From: Oscillibacter hominis
GTDB lineage: Bacteria; Bacillota; Clostridia; Oscillospirales; Oscillospiraceae
Assembly: GCF_014334055.1 (NCBI RefSeq)
Contig: NZ_CP060490.1
Location: 2,046,001 to 2,110,000, forward strand
Direction of reading: 5' to 3'
Length of the DNA stretch: 64,000 nucleotides
This document shows positions 47,234 to 55,590 of the stretch, one piece after another. The notes under the pieces were generated by a model. It worked only from the letters and a program-made list of their open reading frames with translations, had not been told where the DNA came from and ran no database searches. Numbering within the stretch: the first letter of the stretch is position 1; each line of letters starts with the position of its first letter. Both the position numbers and the translations under genes were made by a program.

Positions 47234-47422
47234 ATGGAAAAGGAGCTGTTTGTGAGAGCAGAGGAGGTCGCCAGGGAGCTGGGCATTTCCAAGCCCTACG
47301 CCTACAAGCTGGTGCGGGAGATGAACGAGGAGCTGAAGAAAAAAGGCTTTCTCACCATTCCCGGACGGGTAAGCAGGCGCTACTTCGAGGAAAAATTCTA
47401 TGGGCTGCGGGACAGACAATAA
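47234..47422 (+). CDS. xis: Excisionase-like helix-turn-helix protein, element 2
   Basis: A 62-residue winged-helix protein (LFVRAEEVARELGISKPYAYKLVREMNEEL) closely similar to the element 1 protein. The ATG at 47234 follows AAGGAGGTG; a GTG nine bases earlier is possible. It ends 13 bases before the integrase gene rather than overlapping it. Confidence 0.8.
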   Translation: MEKELFVRAEEVARELGISKPYAYKLVREMNEELKKKGFLTIPGRVSRRYFEEKFYGLRDRQ

Positions 47423-47435
47423 GGAGGGAACCACA

Positions 47436-48512
47436 ATGCCGGCATACAAAGACAAGGCAAAGGGCACATGGTATGCGTCCTTTTACTACGAGGACTGGAC
47501 GGGCAAGAAAGTAAAGAAAATGAAACGGGGCTTTCCCACCAAGCGGGAGGCTCTGGAGTGGGAGCGGACATTCCTGCAACAACAGACCGCCGACCTGGAA
47601 ATGACCTTTGAAAACTTCGTGGCTGTCTATGTGGCGGACATGAAAGGCCGTATCAAGGAAAACACCTGGGGGACGAAAGAGCATATCCTCTACAAGAAGT
47701 TGGTGCCGTACTTCGGCAAGCGGAAGATGTGCGACATTCACTCCAAGGAGGTCATCGCCTGGCAGAATGAAATGCTGGGTTACCGGGACAAGAACGGCAA
47801 GCCCTACTCTCCGGTGTACTTAAAAACGCTGCACAATCAGTTGAGCGCCGTGTTCAACCATGCGGTACGGCACTACAATCTAAAGGTCAATCCCGCTGCC
47901 CAGGCGGGCAATATGGGAAAGCCAAAGGGACGGGAAATGCTGTTCTGGACAAAGGCGGAGTATCTGAAATTCGCCGAGGCCATGATGGACAAGCCCCTTT
48001 CCTATTACGCCTTTGAAATGCTCTACTGGTGCGGCGTCCGGGAGGGGGAGCTGCTGGCCCTCACTCCTGGCGACTTCGACTTTGAGAAACAGACCGTCAC
48101 CATCTCCAAGTCCTACCAGCGGATTAAGGGCAAGGATGTGATTACCGACCCCAAGACCCCTAAGAGCAACCGGGTCATTCAAATGCCCGCTTTCCTCTGT
48201 GAAGAAATGCGAGACTATATCAAGAGCCTGTATGGGGTGAAGCCCACCGACCGCATTTTCACGGTGACAAAATCCTACCTCCACCGGGAGATGGACAGGG
48301 GTGCGAAAGAGGCCGGGGTAAAGCGGATCAGAATACACGACCTGAGGCACTCCCACATTTCGCTGCTCATTGACATGGGCTTTACGGCCCTGGCAATCGC
48401 TGACCGGGTGGGACATGAAAGCATTGATATTACCTACCGCTACGCCCACCTGTTCCCCACCCGGCAGGCGGAGATGGCGGACAAACTGGACATGGAGCGA
48501 AAGGGGGCCTAA
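47436..48512 (+). CDS. int: Tyrosine site-specific integrase, element 2
   Basis: A 358-residue integrase of the same build as in element 1. It has an AP2-like N-terminal domain (TWYASFYYEDWTGKKVKKMK), a core-binding domain, and a catalytic domain with CGVREGELLAL (Arg), HDLRHSHISLLID (His-x-x-Arg), VGHESIDITYRYAHL (His and nucleophile Tyr). The N-terminal arm-binding domain differs more from element 1 than the catalytic part does. This fits the different end repeats (GATACT against GATAAC) and the shared core site. Confidence 0.95.
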   Translation: MPAYKDKAKGTWYASFYYEDWTGKKVKKMKRGFPTKREALEWERTFLQQQTADLEMTFENFVAVYVADMKGRIKENTWGTKEHILYKKLVPYFGKRKMCDIHSKEVIAWQNEMLGYRDKNGKPYSPVYLKTLHNQLSAVFNHAVRHYNLKVNPAAQAGNMGKPKGREMLFWTKAEYLKFAEAMMDKPLSYYAFEMLYWCGVREGELLALTPGDFDFEKQTVTISKSYQRIKGKDVITDPKTPKSNRVIQMPAFLCEEMRDYIKSLYGVKPTDRIFTVTKSYLHREMDRGAKEAGVKRIRIHDLRHSHISLLIDMGFTALAIADRVGHESIDITYRYAHLFPTRQAEMADKLDMERKGA

Positions 48513-48515
48513 ATC

Positions 48516-48836
48516 ATGTCAGTGAAAAATCTTGACCGACACAACCGCTGGAGAAACAAAACTGTGGCTTTCCGGGTGTCCCCGGATGAGGACAGGGAAA
48601 TTGAAACCGCTGTGCGGCTCTCCGGCCTTACCAAACAGGACTACATCACCCGACGGCTGCTGTGCCGGGATGTGGTGGTACAGGGCAACCCCAGGGTGTA
48701 TAAGGCCCTGCGGAACGAGCTGGCCGCCGTTCTGGAAGAACTGGAGCGTATCGAGGCCGGGAATGGCGTGGATGGGGAGTTGCTGGACACCATCCGGCTG
48801 ATCGCCGCCATCATGGACGGCATGAGGGAGGATTGA
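48516..48836 (+). CDS. Ribbon-helix-helix mobilization accessory protein, element 2
   Basis: A 106-residue homologue of the element 1 protein (RWRNKTVAFRVSPDEDREIE; DYITRRLLCRDVVVQGNPRV). It begins three bases after the integrase stop and ends four bases before the RepA-like gene. Function inferred as for its counterpart. Confidence 0.72.
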   Translation: MSVKNLDRHNRWRNKTVAFRVSPDEDREIETAVRLSGLTKQDYITRRLLCRDVVVQGNPRVYKALRNELAAVLEELERIEAGNGVDGELLDTIRLIAAIMDGMRED

Positions 48837-48839
48837 TAG

Positions 48840-49994
48840 ATGGATAGATTGCAAGAGAAAACGACTGCCCCATATCCGCCTGTTGGCGCAGACGGGGGAC
48901 AGTCGCTCTCACAAAAACCTAACCAAAGTATAGCAGAGGGCGTGACAGAACACAAGCCCCCGGAAAGAGATTTGGAGGAAATCCTGCGGCAGATAAGCCG
49001 GGTCAATGACCCGGCCTATCTGCCTACCGTGTCTATGAATGACCTCTACGAACAGGTGTACCCCGGCAGACCTCCTGTGGTAGACGGTCTGCTCTATGCG
49101 GGGACATATCTCTTTGTGGGCGCTCCCAAGGTGGGCAAGTCCTTTCTCATGGCCCAGCTTGCCTATCATGTGAGTATGGGCCTTTCCCTGTGGGGGTATG
49201 AGGTGCGCCAGGGGACAGTCCTCTATCTGGCCCTGGAGGACAACCACCGTCGCTTACAGGAGCGGTTGTACCGGATGTTTGGAGTAGAGAGTACCGGAAA
49301 CCTGTTCTTTGCCATCGGAGCTAAGCAGCTCGGCGGTGGCCTGGAGGAGCAGCTAAAGGGCTTTGTCCGGGAACACACGGACACCCGGCTTATTATCATC
49401 GACACCCTGCAAAAAATCCGGGAGGCCGGGGCAGAGAAGTACAGCTATGCCAACGACTATGAGGTAATCACCAAACTGAAACGGTTTGCCGATATAAGCG
49501 GGGTTTGCCTCCTGGTTGTACATCACACCCGCAAGCAGCAGGCCGATGATAAGTTTGATATGATCTCCGGCACCAACGGCTTATTGGGTGCGGCAGACGG
49601 GGCCTTTCTGCTCCAAAAGGAGCGGCGGGCAGACAACGCCGCCACCCTGGACATTTCTGGGCGGGATCAGCAAGACCAGCGCCTCTACCTCAAGCGGGAC
49701 GAGGAACGGCTTGTGTGGGAGCTGGAGCGGCGGGAAACGGAGCTGCGGCAGGAGCCGCCTGACCCGGTGTTGGAGGCTGTTGCCGCCCTGGTAACGGCGG
49801 AACGGCCAGAGTGGAGAGGGACGGCCACGGAACTTGTCGCCGCCCTGGGGCTGGATATGAAACCCAATGCCCTGGCTATGCGGCTGAATGTCCGGGCGTG
49901 GCGGCTGTCCTATGAGTACCACATCCACTATGAAAGCGCCCGAACCCATGCCGGGCGGAGTATCAAGCTCACGTTGGAGGAACCCCAGGCGTGA
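48840..49994 (+). CDS. RepA-like AAA ATPase/helicase, element 2
   Basis: A 384-residue RecA-fold ATPase like the element 1 protein: GAPKVGKSFLMAQLAYHV (Walker A), LIIIDTLQKIREAG (Walker B), VVHHTRKQQADDKFDMISG, and a C-terminal winged helix (PNALAMRLNVRAWRLSYEY). The first 45 residues are much less conserved than the rest. The 3' end again runs into the 9-nt repeat block. Confidence 0.85.
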   Translation: MDRLQEKTTAPYPPVGADGGQSLSQKPNQSIAEGVTEHKPPERDLEEILRQISRVNDPAYLPTVSMNDLYEQVYPGRPPVVDGLLYAGTYLFVGAPKVGKSFLMAQLAYHVSMGLSLWGYEVRQGTVLYLALEDNHRRLQERLYRMFGVESTGNLFFAIGAKQLGGGLEEQLKGFVREHTDTRLIIIDTLQKIREAGAEKYSYANDYEVITKLKRFADISGVCLLVVHHTRKQQADDKFDMISGTNGLLGAADGAFLLQKERRADNAATLDISGRDQQDQRLYLKRDEERLVWELERRETELRQEPPDPVLEAVAALVTAERPEWRGTATELVAALGLDMKPNALAMRLNVRAWRLSYEYHIHYESARTHAGRSIKLTLEEPQA

Positions 49995-50075
49995 CGACCG
50001 TGACAGCTGTGACAGCTTTTCGGAGTGCGGAGGCGGTGTGTAAAACATCGTCACGGTCGTCACGGCTGTCACGGG
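49991..50075. repeat. 9-nt iteron-like direct and inverted repeats (element 2)
   Basis: GTGAC units at 49991, 50000 and 50009; inverted GTCAC units at 50050, 50059 and 50068. Compared with element 1, a G-to-A change in direct units 2 and 3 is matched by C-to-T in the third inverted unit. Confidence 0.75.
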
Positions 50076-50080
50076 GAGCG

Positions 50081-50161
50081 GGGGCGAAAGTCAAGGGGGG
50101 CATACCTGCGGGTGGAGATTGCCGCAAGTCAATACAACCCGTACCCCTTGACTTTCGGCCC
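50081..50161. repeat. 18-bp inverted repeat, element 2
   Basis: GGGGCGAAAGTCAAGGGG (50081-50098) and CCCCTTGACTTTCGGCCC (50144-50161) pair with one mismatch. The A/T pair of element 1 is replaced by a G/C pair. Confidence 0.75.
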
Positions 50162-50327
50162 ACGGAAAACACTTGCCGGGCGGTGGAAAGGCCCCTGGCC
50201 TTTCCACCCTGCCCAACGGCGAGTGACAAAGTTTAGGCGGGGTGCAGGGTGCCCTTTTCAAAGGGCGGCCCTGCTGGGGGAGGCAACCGCAGTTGCCGGG
50301 GGCAAAGCCCCCACACCACCCCGTAGG

Positions 50328-50396
50328 GCGCAAATGCGCTTTTGATGGCCGTCAGGCTGTCAAAAGTGCTTTTGCGTTACTTTCGCAGAAAGTAAC
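50328..50396 (+). other. Candidate oriT hairpins of element 2
   Basis: Same arrangement as element 1: a stem around CTTTTGATGGCC and GGCTGTCAAAAG, then the identical GTTACTTTC/GAAAGTAAC stem (50376-50396), just before the relaxase. Confidence 0.5.
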
Positions 50397-50440
50397 AAAG
50401 GCTCGCCGCTTGCGCGGCGGAAAAGGGAGGAGGGATTGAT

Positions 50441-51628
50441 TTGAAAAGGACAATCAGCGCCATGGTGGGCCAAGGATCGGTGAACCATAACAGTAGAAAA
50501 TTCCACGCCAAGAACACTGACCCGGAACGCTCCCACTTGAATATAACCTACTGCCAGGAGAATATCAAGGCGGTGTACCATGAACTCTTTGACGAGGCTC
50601 TGGAACGGTACAACGCTAAACAAACCAGGGCCGACAGAAGGATAGAGGATTACTATGAGAAGATCCGCTCCGGCAAGCAGGAAAAGCCGTTCCATGAAAT
50701 CATCCTGCAAGTGGGCAATCGAGATGATATGAGCGCCGACAGCGAGGAGGGACAGCTTGCGGCAGCGGTTTTGGACGAGTACATGAAGGGCTTTCAAGAG
50801 CGCAACCCCCAACTCCGGGTGTTCTCTGCCCACCTCCACATGGACGAGGCTACGCCCCATCTGCACATTGACTTTGTACCATTCACCACCGGGAGCAAGC
50901 GAGGGCTGGACACGAGGGTATCTTTGAAACAGGCGTTAGCGGCCCAGGGTTTCCAGGGCGGCACCAGAGGGGACACAGAGTGGAGCCAGTGGGTGCGCTC
51001 GGAAAAGGAGCAGCTTTCCCTGGTCATGGAGCGCCACGGGATTGAGTGGGAGGACAAAGGCACCCACGACAAGCACTTGTCTGTGCTGGACTACAAGAAA
51101 GAGCAGCGGGCAAAGGAGATCGCCGTTCTGGAGACGGTCAAGGCGGAGAAAGAAAACCAGGTGGAGAGCCAGGAACGGCGGCTCAAAGAACTTGCCCCGG
51201 CGGTGAAAAATATGGAGCGGTTGGCAGCGGATTTCTCCGCCAATCCGGAGGAGATTTTGCCGGAGCCGGGAACGCTGGAAACAGGCCGGGCCTACCGAGA
51301 GAAAAAGGCAAAGCCCCTGCTGGCCCAAATCGTCAAGGTGCTGCGCTCCCTGTATCTGGCCTATGTGGAGCTGCGGGGGAAATTTGAGCGTCTGCAAGGG
51401 GACTATGGCCGGGTGAGGGAGAGCAACATCCGCCTGTCTGATCGATTGCAGGAGGTCAAGTTGGAAAACAAGGCCATGCGGCAAGTCTCCGCTGACTATG
51501 AGCGGGTCAAAAGGGCCTTTGGCCCAGAACAAGTGGACAGAATATTAGAGGCAGCTTACCAGCAGGAACATGCCGAAAAGGAACGGAAACGGGCCGCAAA
51601 GTCAAAAATTCGGATAGACGCACGATAA
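50441..51628 (+). CDS. MobV-family relaxase (Pre/Mob), element 2
   Basis: A 395-residue relaxase starting at TTG behind GGGAGGAGGG. HLHMDEATPHLHIDFVP is identical to element 1, and the first 230 residues are very similar. The coiled-coil C-terminus (about 235-390) has diverged. As in element 1 the relaxase is the only transfer gene, so the element is mobilizable rather than self-transmissible. Confidence 0.9.
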   Translation: MKRTISAMVGQGSVNHNSRKFHAKNTDPERSHLNITYCQENIKAVYHELFDEALERYNAKQTRADRRIEDYYEKIRSGKQEKPFHEIILQVGNRDDMSADSEEGQLAAAVLDEYMKGFQERNPQLRVFSAHLHMDEATPHLHIDFVPFTTGSKRGLDTRVSLKQALAAQGFQGGTRGDTEWSQWVRSEKEQLSLVMERHGIEWEDKGTHDKHLSVLDYKKEQRAKEIAVLETVKAEKENQVESQERRLKELAPAVKNMERLAADFSANPEEILPEPGTLETGRAYREKKAKPLLAQIVKVLRSLYLAYVELRGKFERLQGDYGRVRESNIRLSDRLQEVKLENKAMRQVSADYERVKRAFGPEQVDRILEAAYQQEHAEKERKRAAKSKIRIDAR

Positions 51629-51638
51629 TCACCAAAAC

Positions 51639-51678
51639 CGGAGGGTATTCCAGTGAATACCCTCCGATTTTATTTGTG
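51639..51678 (+). terminator. Terminator after the element 2 relaxase
   Basis: CGGAGGGTATTC pairs with GAATACCCTCCG around four bases, then ATTTTATTT. Confidence 0.8.
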
Positions 51679-51742
51679 GAATCGGTAAAATGATTTCTTG
51701 TTTTTTAGAGCGTACTATGATATACTGCTATTATCCTGATTT

Positions 51743-51970
51743 GAGGAGTCTATCAAATATGCGGCAAGGTATTCTTAAATAAAATTTGATAATGGGCGCA
51801 AAAATGATTGCCCCTTGCAGGGGCTTGGTTTTTGTACCCAATTTTAAGAATACTTTTGCCTTTTTAGTAAATATCGTGACGGACCGCGGCTTATGTAAGT
51901 CGTGTATGTTTCTGTGTGTCCGAAGTCATGATCCCCAGCGGTAAAAGTATTAGCCGCTGGGGATTTTTGC
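51743..51970 (+). promoter_or_regulatory. tet(W): Attenuator leader of tet(W)
   Basis: A short reading frame MRQGILK (51759-51782, with GAGGAG upstream) is followed by a segment (51841-51860) complementary to its own coding bases, GGCAAGGTATTCTTAAA, and then TTTTT. This forms a terminator whose stem includes the leader peptide. A second small frame (51906-51944) runs into another terminator, ATCCCCAGCGG/CCGCTGGGGAT with T-run (51931-51968). Tet(M)-type genes are known to be induced through such leaders when tetracycline slows ribosomes. Confidence 0.75.
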
Positions 51971-52000
51971 GCCCATTCGGGCCTTGTATGGAGGATAGAC

Positions 52001-53920
52001 ATGAACATTATCAATATCGGGATTCTTGCCCATGTAGACGCTGGAAAGACGACCTTGACGGAGAGTCTGCTATATGCCAGTGGAGCCATTTCAGAACCAG
52101 GGAGCGTCGAAAAAGGGACAACGAGGACGGACACCTTGTTTTTGGAGCGGCAGCGTGGGATTACCATTCAAGCGGCAGTCACTTCCTTCCAGTGGCACAG
52201 ATGTAAAGTTAACATTGTGGATACGCCCGGCCACATGGATTTTTTGGCGGAGGTGTACCGCTCTTTGGCTGTTTTAGATGGGGCCATCTTGGTGATCTCC
52301 GCGAAAGATGGCGTGCAGGCCCAGACCCGTATTCTGTTCCATGCCCTGCGGAAAATGAACATTCCCACCGTTATCTTTATCAACAAGATCGACCAGGCTG
52401 GCGTTGATTTGCAGAGCGTGGTTCAGTCTGTTCGGGATAAGCTCTCCGCCGATATTATCATCAAGCAGACGGTGTCGCTGTCCCCGGAAATAGTCCTGGA
52501 GGAAAATACCGACATAGAAGCATGGGATGCGGTCATCGAAAATAACGATGCATTATTGGAAAAGTATATCGCAGGAGAACCAATCAGCCAGGAAAAACTT
52601 GCGCGGGAGGAACAGCGGCGGGTTCAAGAAGCCTCCCTGTTTCCGGTCTATCATGGCAGCGCCAAAAAGGGCCTTGGCATTCAACCGTTGATGGATGCGG
52701 TGACAGGACTGTTCCAACCGATTGGGGAACAGGGGAGCGCCACCCTATGCGGCAGCGTTTTCAAGGTTGAGTACACCGATTGCGGCCAGCGGCGTGTCTA
52801 TCTGCGGCTATACAGCGGAACGCTGCGCCTGCGGGATACGGTGGCCCTGGCCGGGAGAGAAAAGCTGAAAATCACAGAGATGCGTATTCCATCCAAAGGG
52901 GAAATTGTTCGGACAGACACCGCTTATCCGGGCGAAATTGTTATCCTTCCCAGCGACAGCGTGAGGTTAAACGATGTATTAGGGGATCAAACCCGGCTCC
53001 CTCGTAAAAGGTGGCGCGAGGCCCCCCTCCCCATGCTGCGGACGACGATTGCGCCGAAAACGGCAGCGCAAAGAGAACGGCTGCTGGACGCTCTTACGCA
53101 ACTTGCGGATACTGACCCGCTTTTGCGCTGCGAAGTGGATTCCATCACCCATGAGATCATTCTTTCTTTTTTGGGCCGGGTGCAGTTGGAGGTCGTTTCC
53201 GCTTTGCTGTCGGAAAAATACAAGATTGAAACAGTGGTAAAGGAACCCACCGTCATTTATATGGAGCGGCCGCTCAAAGCAGCCAGCCACACCATCCATA
53301 TCGAGGTGCCGCCCAACCCGTTTTGGGCATCTATCGGACTGTCTGTTACACCACTCCCGCTTGGCTCCGGCGTACAATACGAGAGCCGGGTTTCGCTGGG
53401 ATACTTGAACCAGAGTTTTCAAAACGCTGTCAGGGATGGTATCCGTTACGGGCTGGAGCAGGGCTTGTTCGGCTGGAACGTAACGGACTGTAAGATTTGC
53501 TTTGAATACGGGCTTTATTACAGTCCAGTCAGCACGCCGGCGGACTTCCGCTCATTGGCCCCGATTGTATTGGAACAGGCATTGAAGGAATCGGGGACGC
53601 AGCTGCTGGAACCTTATCTCTCCTTCACCCTCTATGCGCCCCAGGAATACCTTTCCAGGGCTTATCATGATGCACCGAAATACTGTGCCACCATCGAAAC
53701 GGCCCAGGTAAAAAAGGATGAAGTTGTCTTTACTGGCGAGATTCCCGCCCGCTGTATACAGGCATACCGTACTGATCTGGCCTTTTACACCAACGGGCAG
53801 AGCGTATGCCTTACAGAGCTAAAAGGGTATCAGGCCGCTGTCGGCCAGCCGGTCATCCAGCCCCGCCGTCCAAACAACCGCCTGGACAAGGTGCGCCATA
53901 TGTTTCAGAAGGTAATGTAA
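52001..53920 (+). CDS. tet(W): Tetracycline resistance ribosomal protection protein Tet(W)
   Basis: A 639-residue EF-G-like GTPase that removes tetracycline from the ribosome. The length and sequence fit Tet(W) as I remember it, such as [22 protein letters not shown] and the C-terminus [20 protein letters not shown]. GTPase motifs are HVDAGKTT (G1), DTPGH (G3) and NKID (G4). Domain IV loops and the C-terminal helix complete the protection-protein fold. It lies in the cargo part of element 2 with its attenuator leader; the exact allele needs a database comparison. The start follows TGGAGGATAGAC. Confidence 0.96.
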   Translation: MNIINIGILAHVDAGKTTLTESLLYASGAISEPGSVEKGTTRTDTLFLERQRGITIQAAVTSFQWHRCKVNIVDTPGHMDFLAEVYRSLAVLDGAILVISAKDGVQAQTRILFHALRKMNIPTVIFINKIDQAGVDLQSVVQSVRDKLSADIIIKQTVSLSPEIVLEENTDIEAWDAVIENNDALLEKYIAGEPISQEKLAREEQRRVQEASLFPVYHGSAKKGLGIQPLMDAVTGLFQPIGEQGSATLCGSVFKVEYTDCGQRRVYLRLYSGTLRLRDTVALAGREKLKITEMRIPSKGEIVRTDTAYPGEIVILPSDSVRLNDVLGDQTRLPRKRWREAPLPMLRTTIAPKTAAQRERLLDALTQLADTDPLLRCEVDSITHEIILSFLGRVQLEVVSALLSEKYKIETVVKEPTVIYMERPLKAASHTIHIEVPPNPFWASIGLSVTPLPLGSGVQYESRVSLGYLNQSFQNAVRDGIRYGLEQGLFGWNVTDCKICFEYGLYYSPVSTPADFRSLAPIVLEQALKESGTQLLEPYLSFTLYAPQEYLSRAYHDAPKYCATIETAQVKKDEVVFTGEIPARCIQAYRTDLAFYTNGQSVCLTELKGYQAAVGQPVIQPRRPNNRLDKVRHMFQKVM

Positions 53921-53970
53921 AGATACATAATCGTCAAGACGGCAACAATCAGAAGTTATGGAGGGTAACA

Positions 53971-54738
53971 ATGGAATATCGTAAGGAAGATTTAATGGAA
54001 GCAAAAAAGCAAATTTTGGGAGTGGGAGAGAACATGGGAACAGAGGAAAGTAAAAAAATCTGGGAGGAGAACGCACAATTTTGGGATAATGCAATGGGTG
54101 ACGAATCTAATGAATTTCACAGAGAGGTAGTGCGTCCCAAAGTAACGGAACTTCTATCTCCTAATCCTGCGGATTATATTTTGGATATTGCGTGTGGCAA
54201 TGGAAATTATTCTTCGTATCTTGCACAAAGAGGCGCTTCGGTTGTCGCTTTTGATTACAGCAAAAAAATGATAGAATTGGCTAAAAGACGGCAATCACAA
54301 TATGCAAAACAAATTGAATTTTGTGTGGCGGATGCGACCAATAGAAAAAGTATATTAGAATTAAAAAGAAATCGAGCCTTTACGAAAGCAGTTTCTAATA
54401 TGGCAATTATGGATATTACGGATATTGAACCACTTCTTATGGCTGTTTATGAACTGTTGCAGGAAAGCGGAATTTTTGTCTTTGCAACGCAACACCCTTG
54501 TTTTGTCACGTTGACTGAAAAATATATGACACCGCACAGTTACTATGATATAGCGATTGAAGGGCAACCGAAAGAGCAGATTTATTATCATCGTTCCATA
54601 CAAGATATTTTTAACCTTTGTTTTAGAGCTGGATTTGTCATTGATGGATTTTATGAAGAATGTTTCAAAACCAACAAAGAAATTCCTATGGTAATGATAG
54701 TAAGGCTTAAGAAGGTAAAACGTGATACCTTACAATAA
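53971..54738 (+). CDS. Class I SAM-dependent methyltransferase, tet(W)-associated
   Basis: A 255-residue Rossmann-fold methyltransferase. The SAM-binding motif is ILDIACGNGNYSSYLAQRGA (residues about 65-84), followed by VVAFDYSKKMIELAK and the post-motif VSNMAIMDITDIEPLL. ATG 53971 has GGAGGG upstream; the longer frame overlapping tet(W) is not used. The gene is strongly AT-rich compared with its neighbours. I recall methyltransferase genes beside tet(W) in other gut bacteria; the substrate is not known, and any role in resistance is unproven. Confidence 0.85.
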   Translation: MEYRKEDLMEAKKQILGVGENMGTEESKKIWEENAQFWDNAMGDESNEFHREVVRPKVTELLSPNPADYILDIACGNGNYSSYLAQRGASVVAFDYSKKMIELAKRRQSQYAKQIEFCVADATNRKSILELKRNRAFTKAVSNMAIMDITDIEPLLMAVYELLQESGIFVFATQHPCFVTLTEKYMTPHSYYDIAIEGQPKEQIYYHRSIQDIFNLCFRAGFVIDGFYEECFKTNKEIPMVMIVRLKKVKRDTLQ

Positions 54739-54908
54739 ATTCAAGTTTGTCGGGTAAATAGCAAAGCCAGCCGAGCCAGCGGGCGGTCAAGATGAACGGG
54801 CTTCGCCCACCGTTGACAGCCCCGCCCGGTTTCGCAGTTAGGCAGTCAAGGAGCGACAGCAAGGAGTGCTGCCGCCCCGCACTATTATTCAGAGAGGGGG
54901 AATTTCCA
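54739..54908. other. Noncoding segment of element 2 tail
   Basis: GC-rich, without a convincing gene; probably leftover of another element type. Confidence 0.35.
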
Positions 54909-54989
54909 TGACAGACCAGAAAGCCTATCAAGAATATATCCAGCGCAGGTACAACGCCTCTTGCAAGGCTGTTATCCGCTGTGCCTGAC
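54909..54989 (+). pseudogene. Truncated small gene of conjugative-transposon type
   Basis: ATG with AGAGAGGGGG upstream encodes about 26 residues starting MTDQKAYQEYIQRRYNASCK and then stops. I recall similar N-termini in short sigma-like or helix-turn-helix proteins of clostridial conjugative transposons; here the rest is missing. Confidence 0.4.
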
Positions 54990-55055
54990 AGCGTCCGTCC
55001 GTGCCGGAATTATGTAGAGCTCCACATAATTCTGTTGTATTTCCCAGCCTTTTGT

Positions 55056-55072
55056 GATACTATTTTGATACT
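55056..55072 (+). repeat. Phased repeat near right end of element 2
   Basis: GATACT twice, 11 nt apart, matching the pair at 46393-46409. Confidence 0.55.
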
Positions 55073-55174
55073 AATAAACTTTACAGCCGAAAATAGCAGG
55101 TGGAATATTAACATATTTGCGAAAGTTTTTCCTGCGAAATCACCTCAAATACACCCTACTATATCTGAATTTGC

Positions 55175-55187
55175 CGAGTGGGAATAA
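55175..55187 (+). repeat. attR core of element 2
   Basis: CGAGTGGGAATAA, one base different from the guaA2 end. Host sequence with a terminator resumes directly after it. Confidence 0.75.
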
Positions 55188-55196
55188 ACGAAACCG

Positions 55197-55230
55197 GCCC
55201 CGCAGATCATCTGATCTGCGGGGCCGTTCC
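55197..55230 (+). terminator. Displaced terminator, probably the original end of guaA2
   Basis: CGGCCCCGCAGATC pairs with GATCTGCGGGGCCG around four bases. It lies 10 nt beyond the attR core, where the guaA2 terminator would be before integration. Confidence 0.75.
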
Positions 55231-55417
55231 TCTTGACTCCGCTCCGGCCGCAGCCCTTCAGCTTCTGCCACATGGCTCCCTCCGGGTCCCCCCCACCTCA
55301 AGCAGGTTGAGGCTGTCCTCTCGCATAGCGCCACCATTCATTCCTGTATTTCCTCTGATTCTTACTTACAGAAAACGGGAGCCGTCCAACAAGTTTTTAT
55401 TAATTCTATAATTCCCA

Positions 55418-55590
55418 TTGACAAACTATGTTATACATTGTATACTCCCATTAACCTACTCGAAAGGTTGGTAATTCAATGAGCCTCTTACCTGCTATAT
55501 TTCGGCCTTATTATCCGCGCTGGATGGGCCGATGTCCCTGTCATGAGAATTTTGCGCTACATATTTTTAATTTGACAGGGAGAGATTGAT
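55418..55590 (+). promoter_or_regulatory. Promoter and leader of cysK
   Basis: TTGACA (55418-55423) and TATACT (55441-55446) with a 17-nt spacer. The leader of about 140 nt to the cysK start has no riboswitch or T-box that I can recognise. Confidence 0.7.

Larger units (their letters stand above)
46333..55187 (+). mobile_element. Integrative mobilizable element 2 carrying tet(W) (about 8.9 kb)
   Basis: Bounded by the core at 46320-46332 and by CGAGTGGGAATAA at 55175-55187. It has the same backbone gene order as element 1, then tet(W), a methyltransferase and a degraded tail segment. Backbone proteins look roughly 60 to 80 percent identical to element 1 by eye, so this is not a recent duplication but two relatives integrated at one site. 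Confidence 0.82.

Noticed and set aside
39872..55187. Element 2 as a recent duplication of element 1
   Set aside because: The backbone genes differ at many positions, the XRE regulators are strongly diverged and the end repeats differ, so independent acquisition fits better.
39872..55187. Self-transmissible conjugative element
   Set aside because: No VirB4, VirD4-type coupling protein or other mating-pair genes are present; only a MobV relaxase and an accessory protein.
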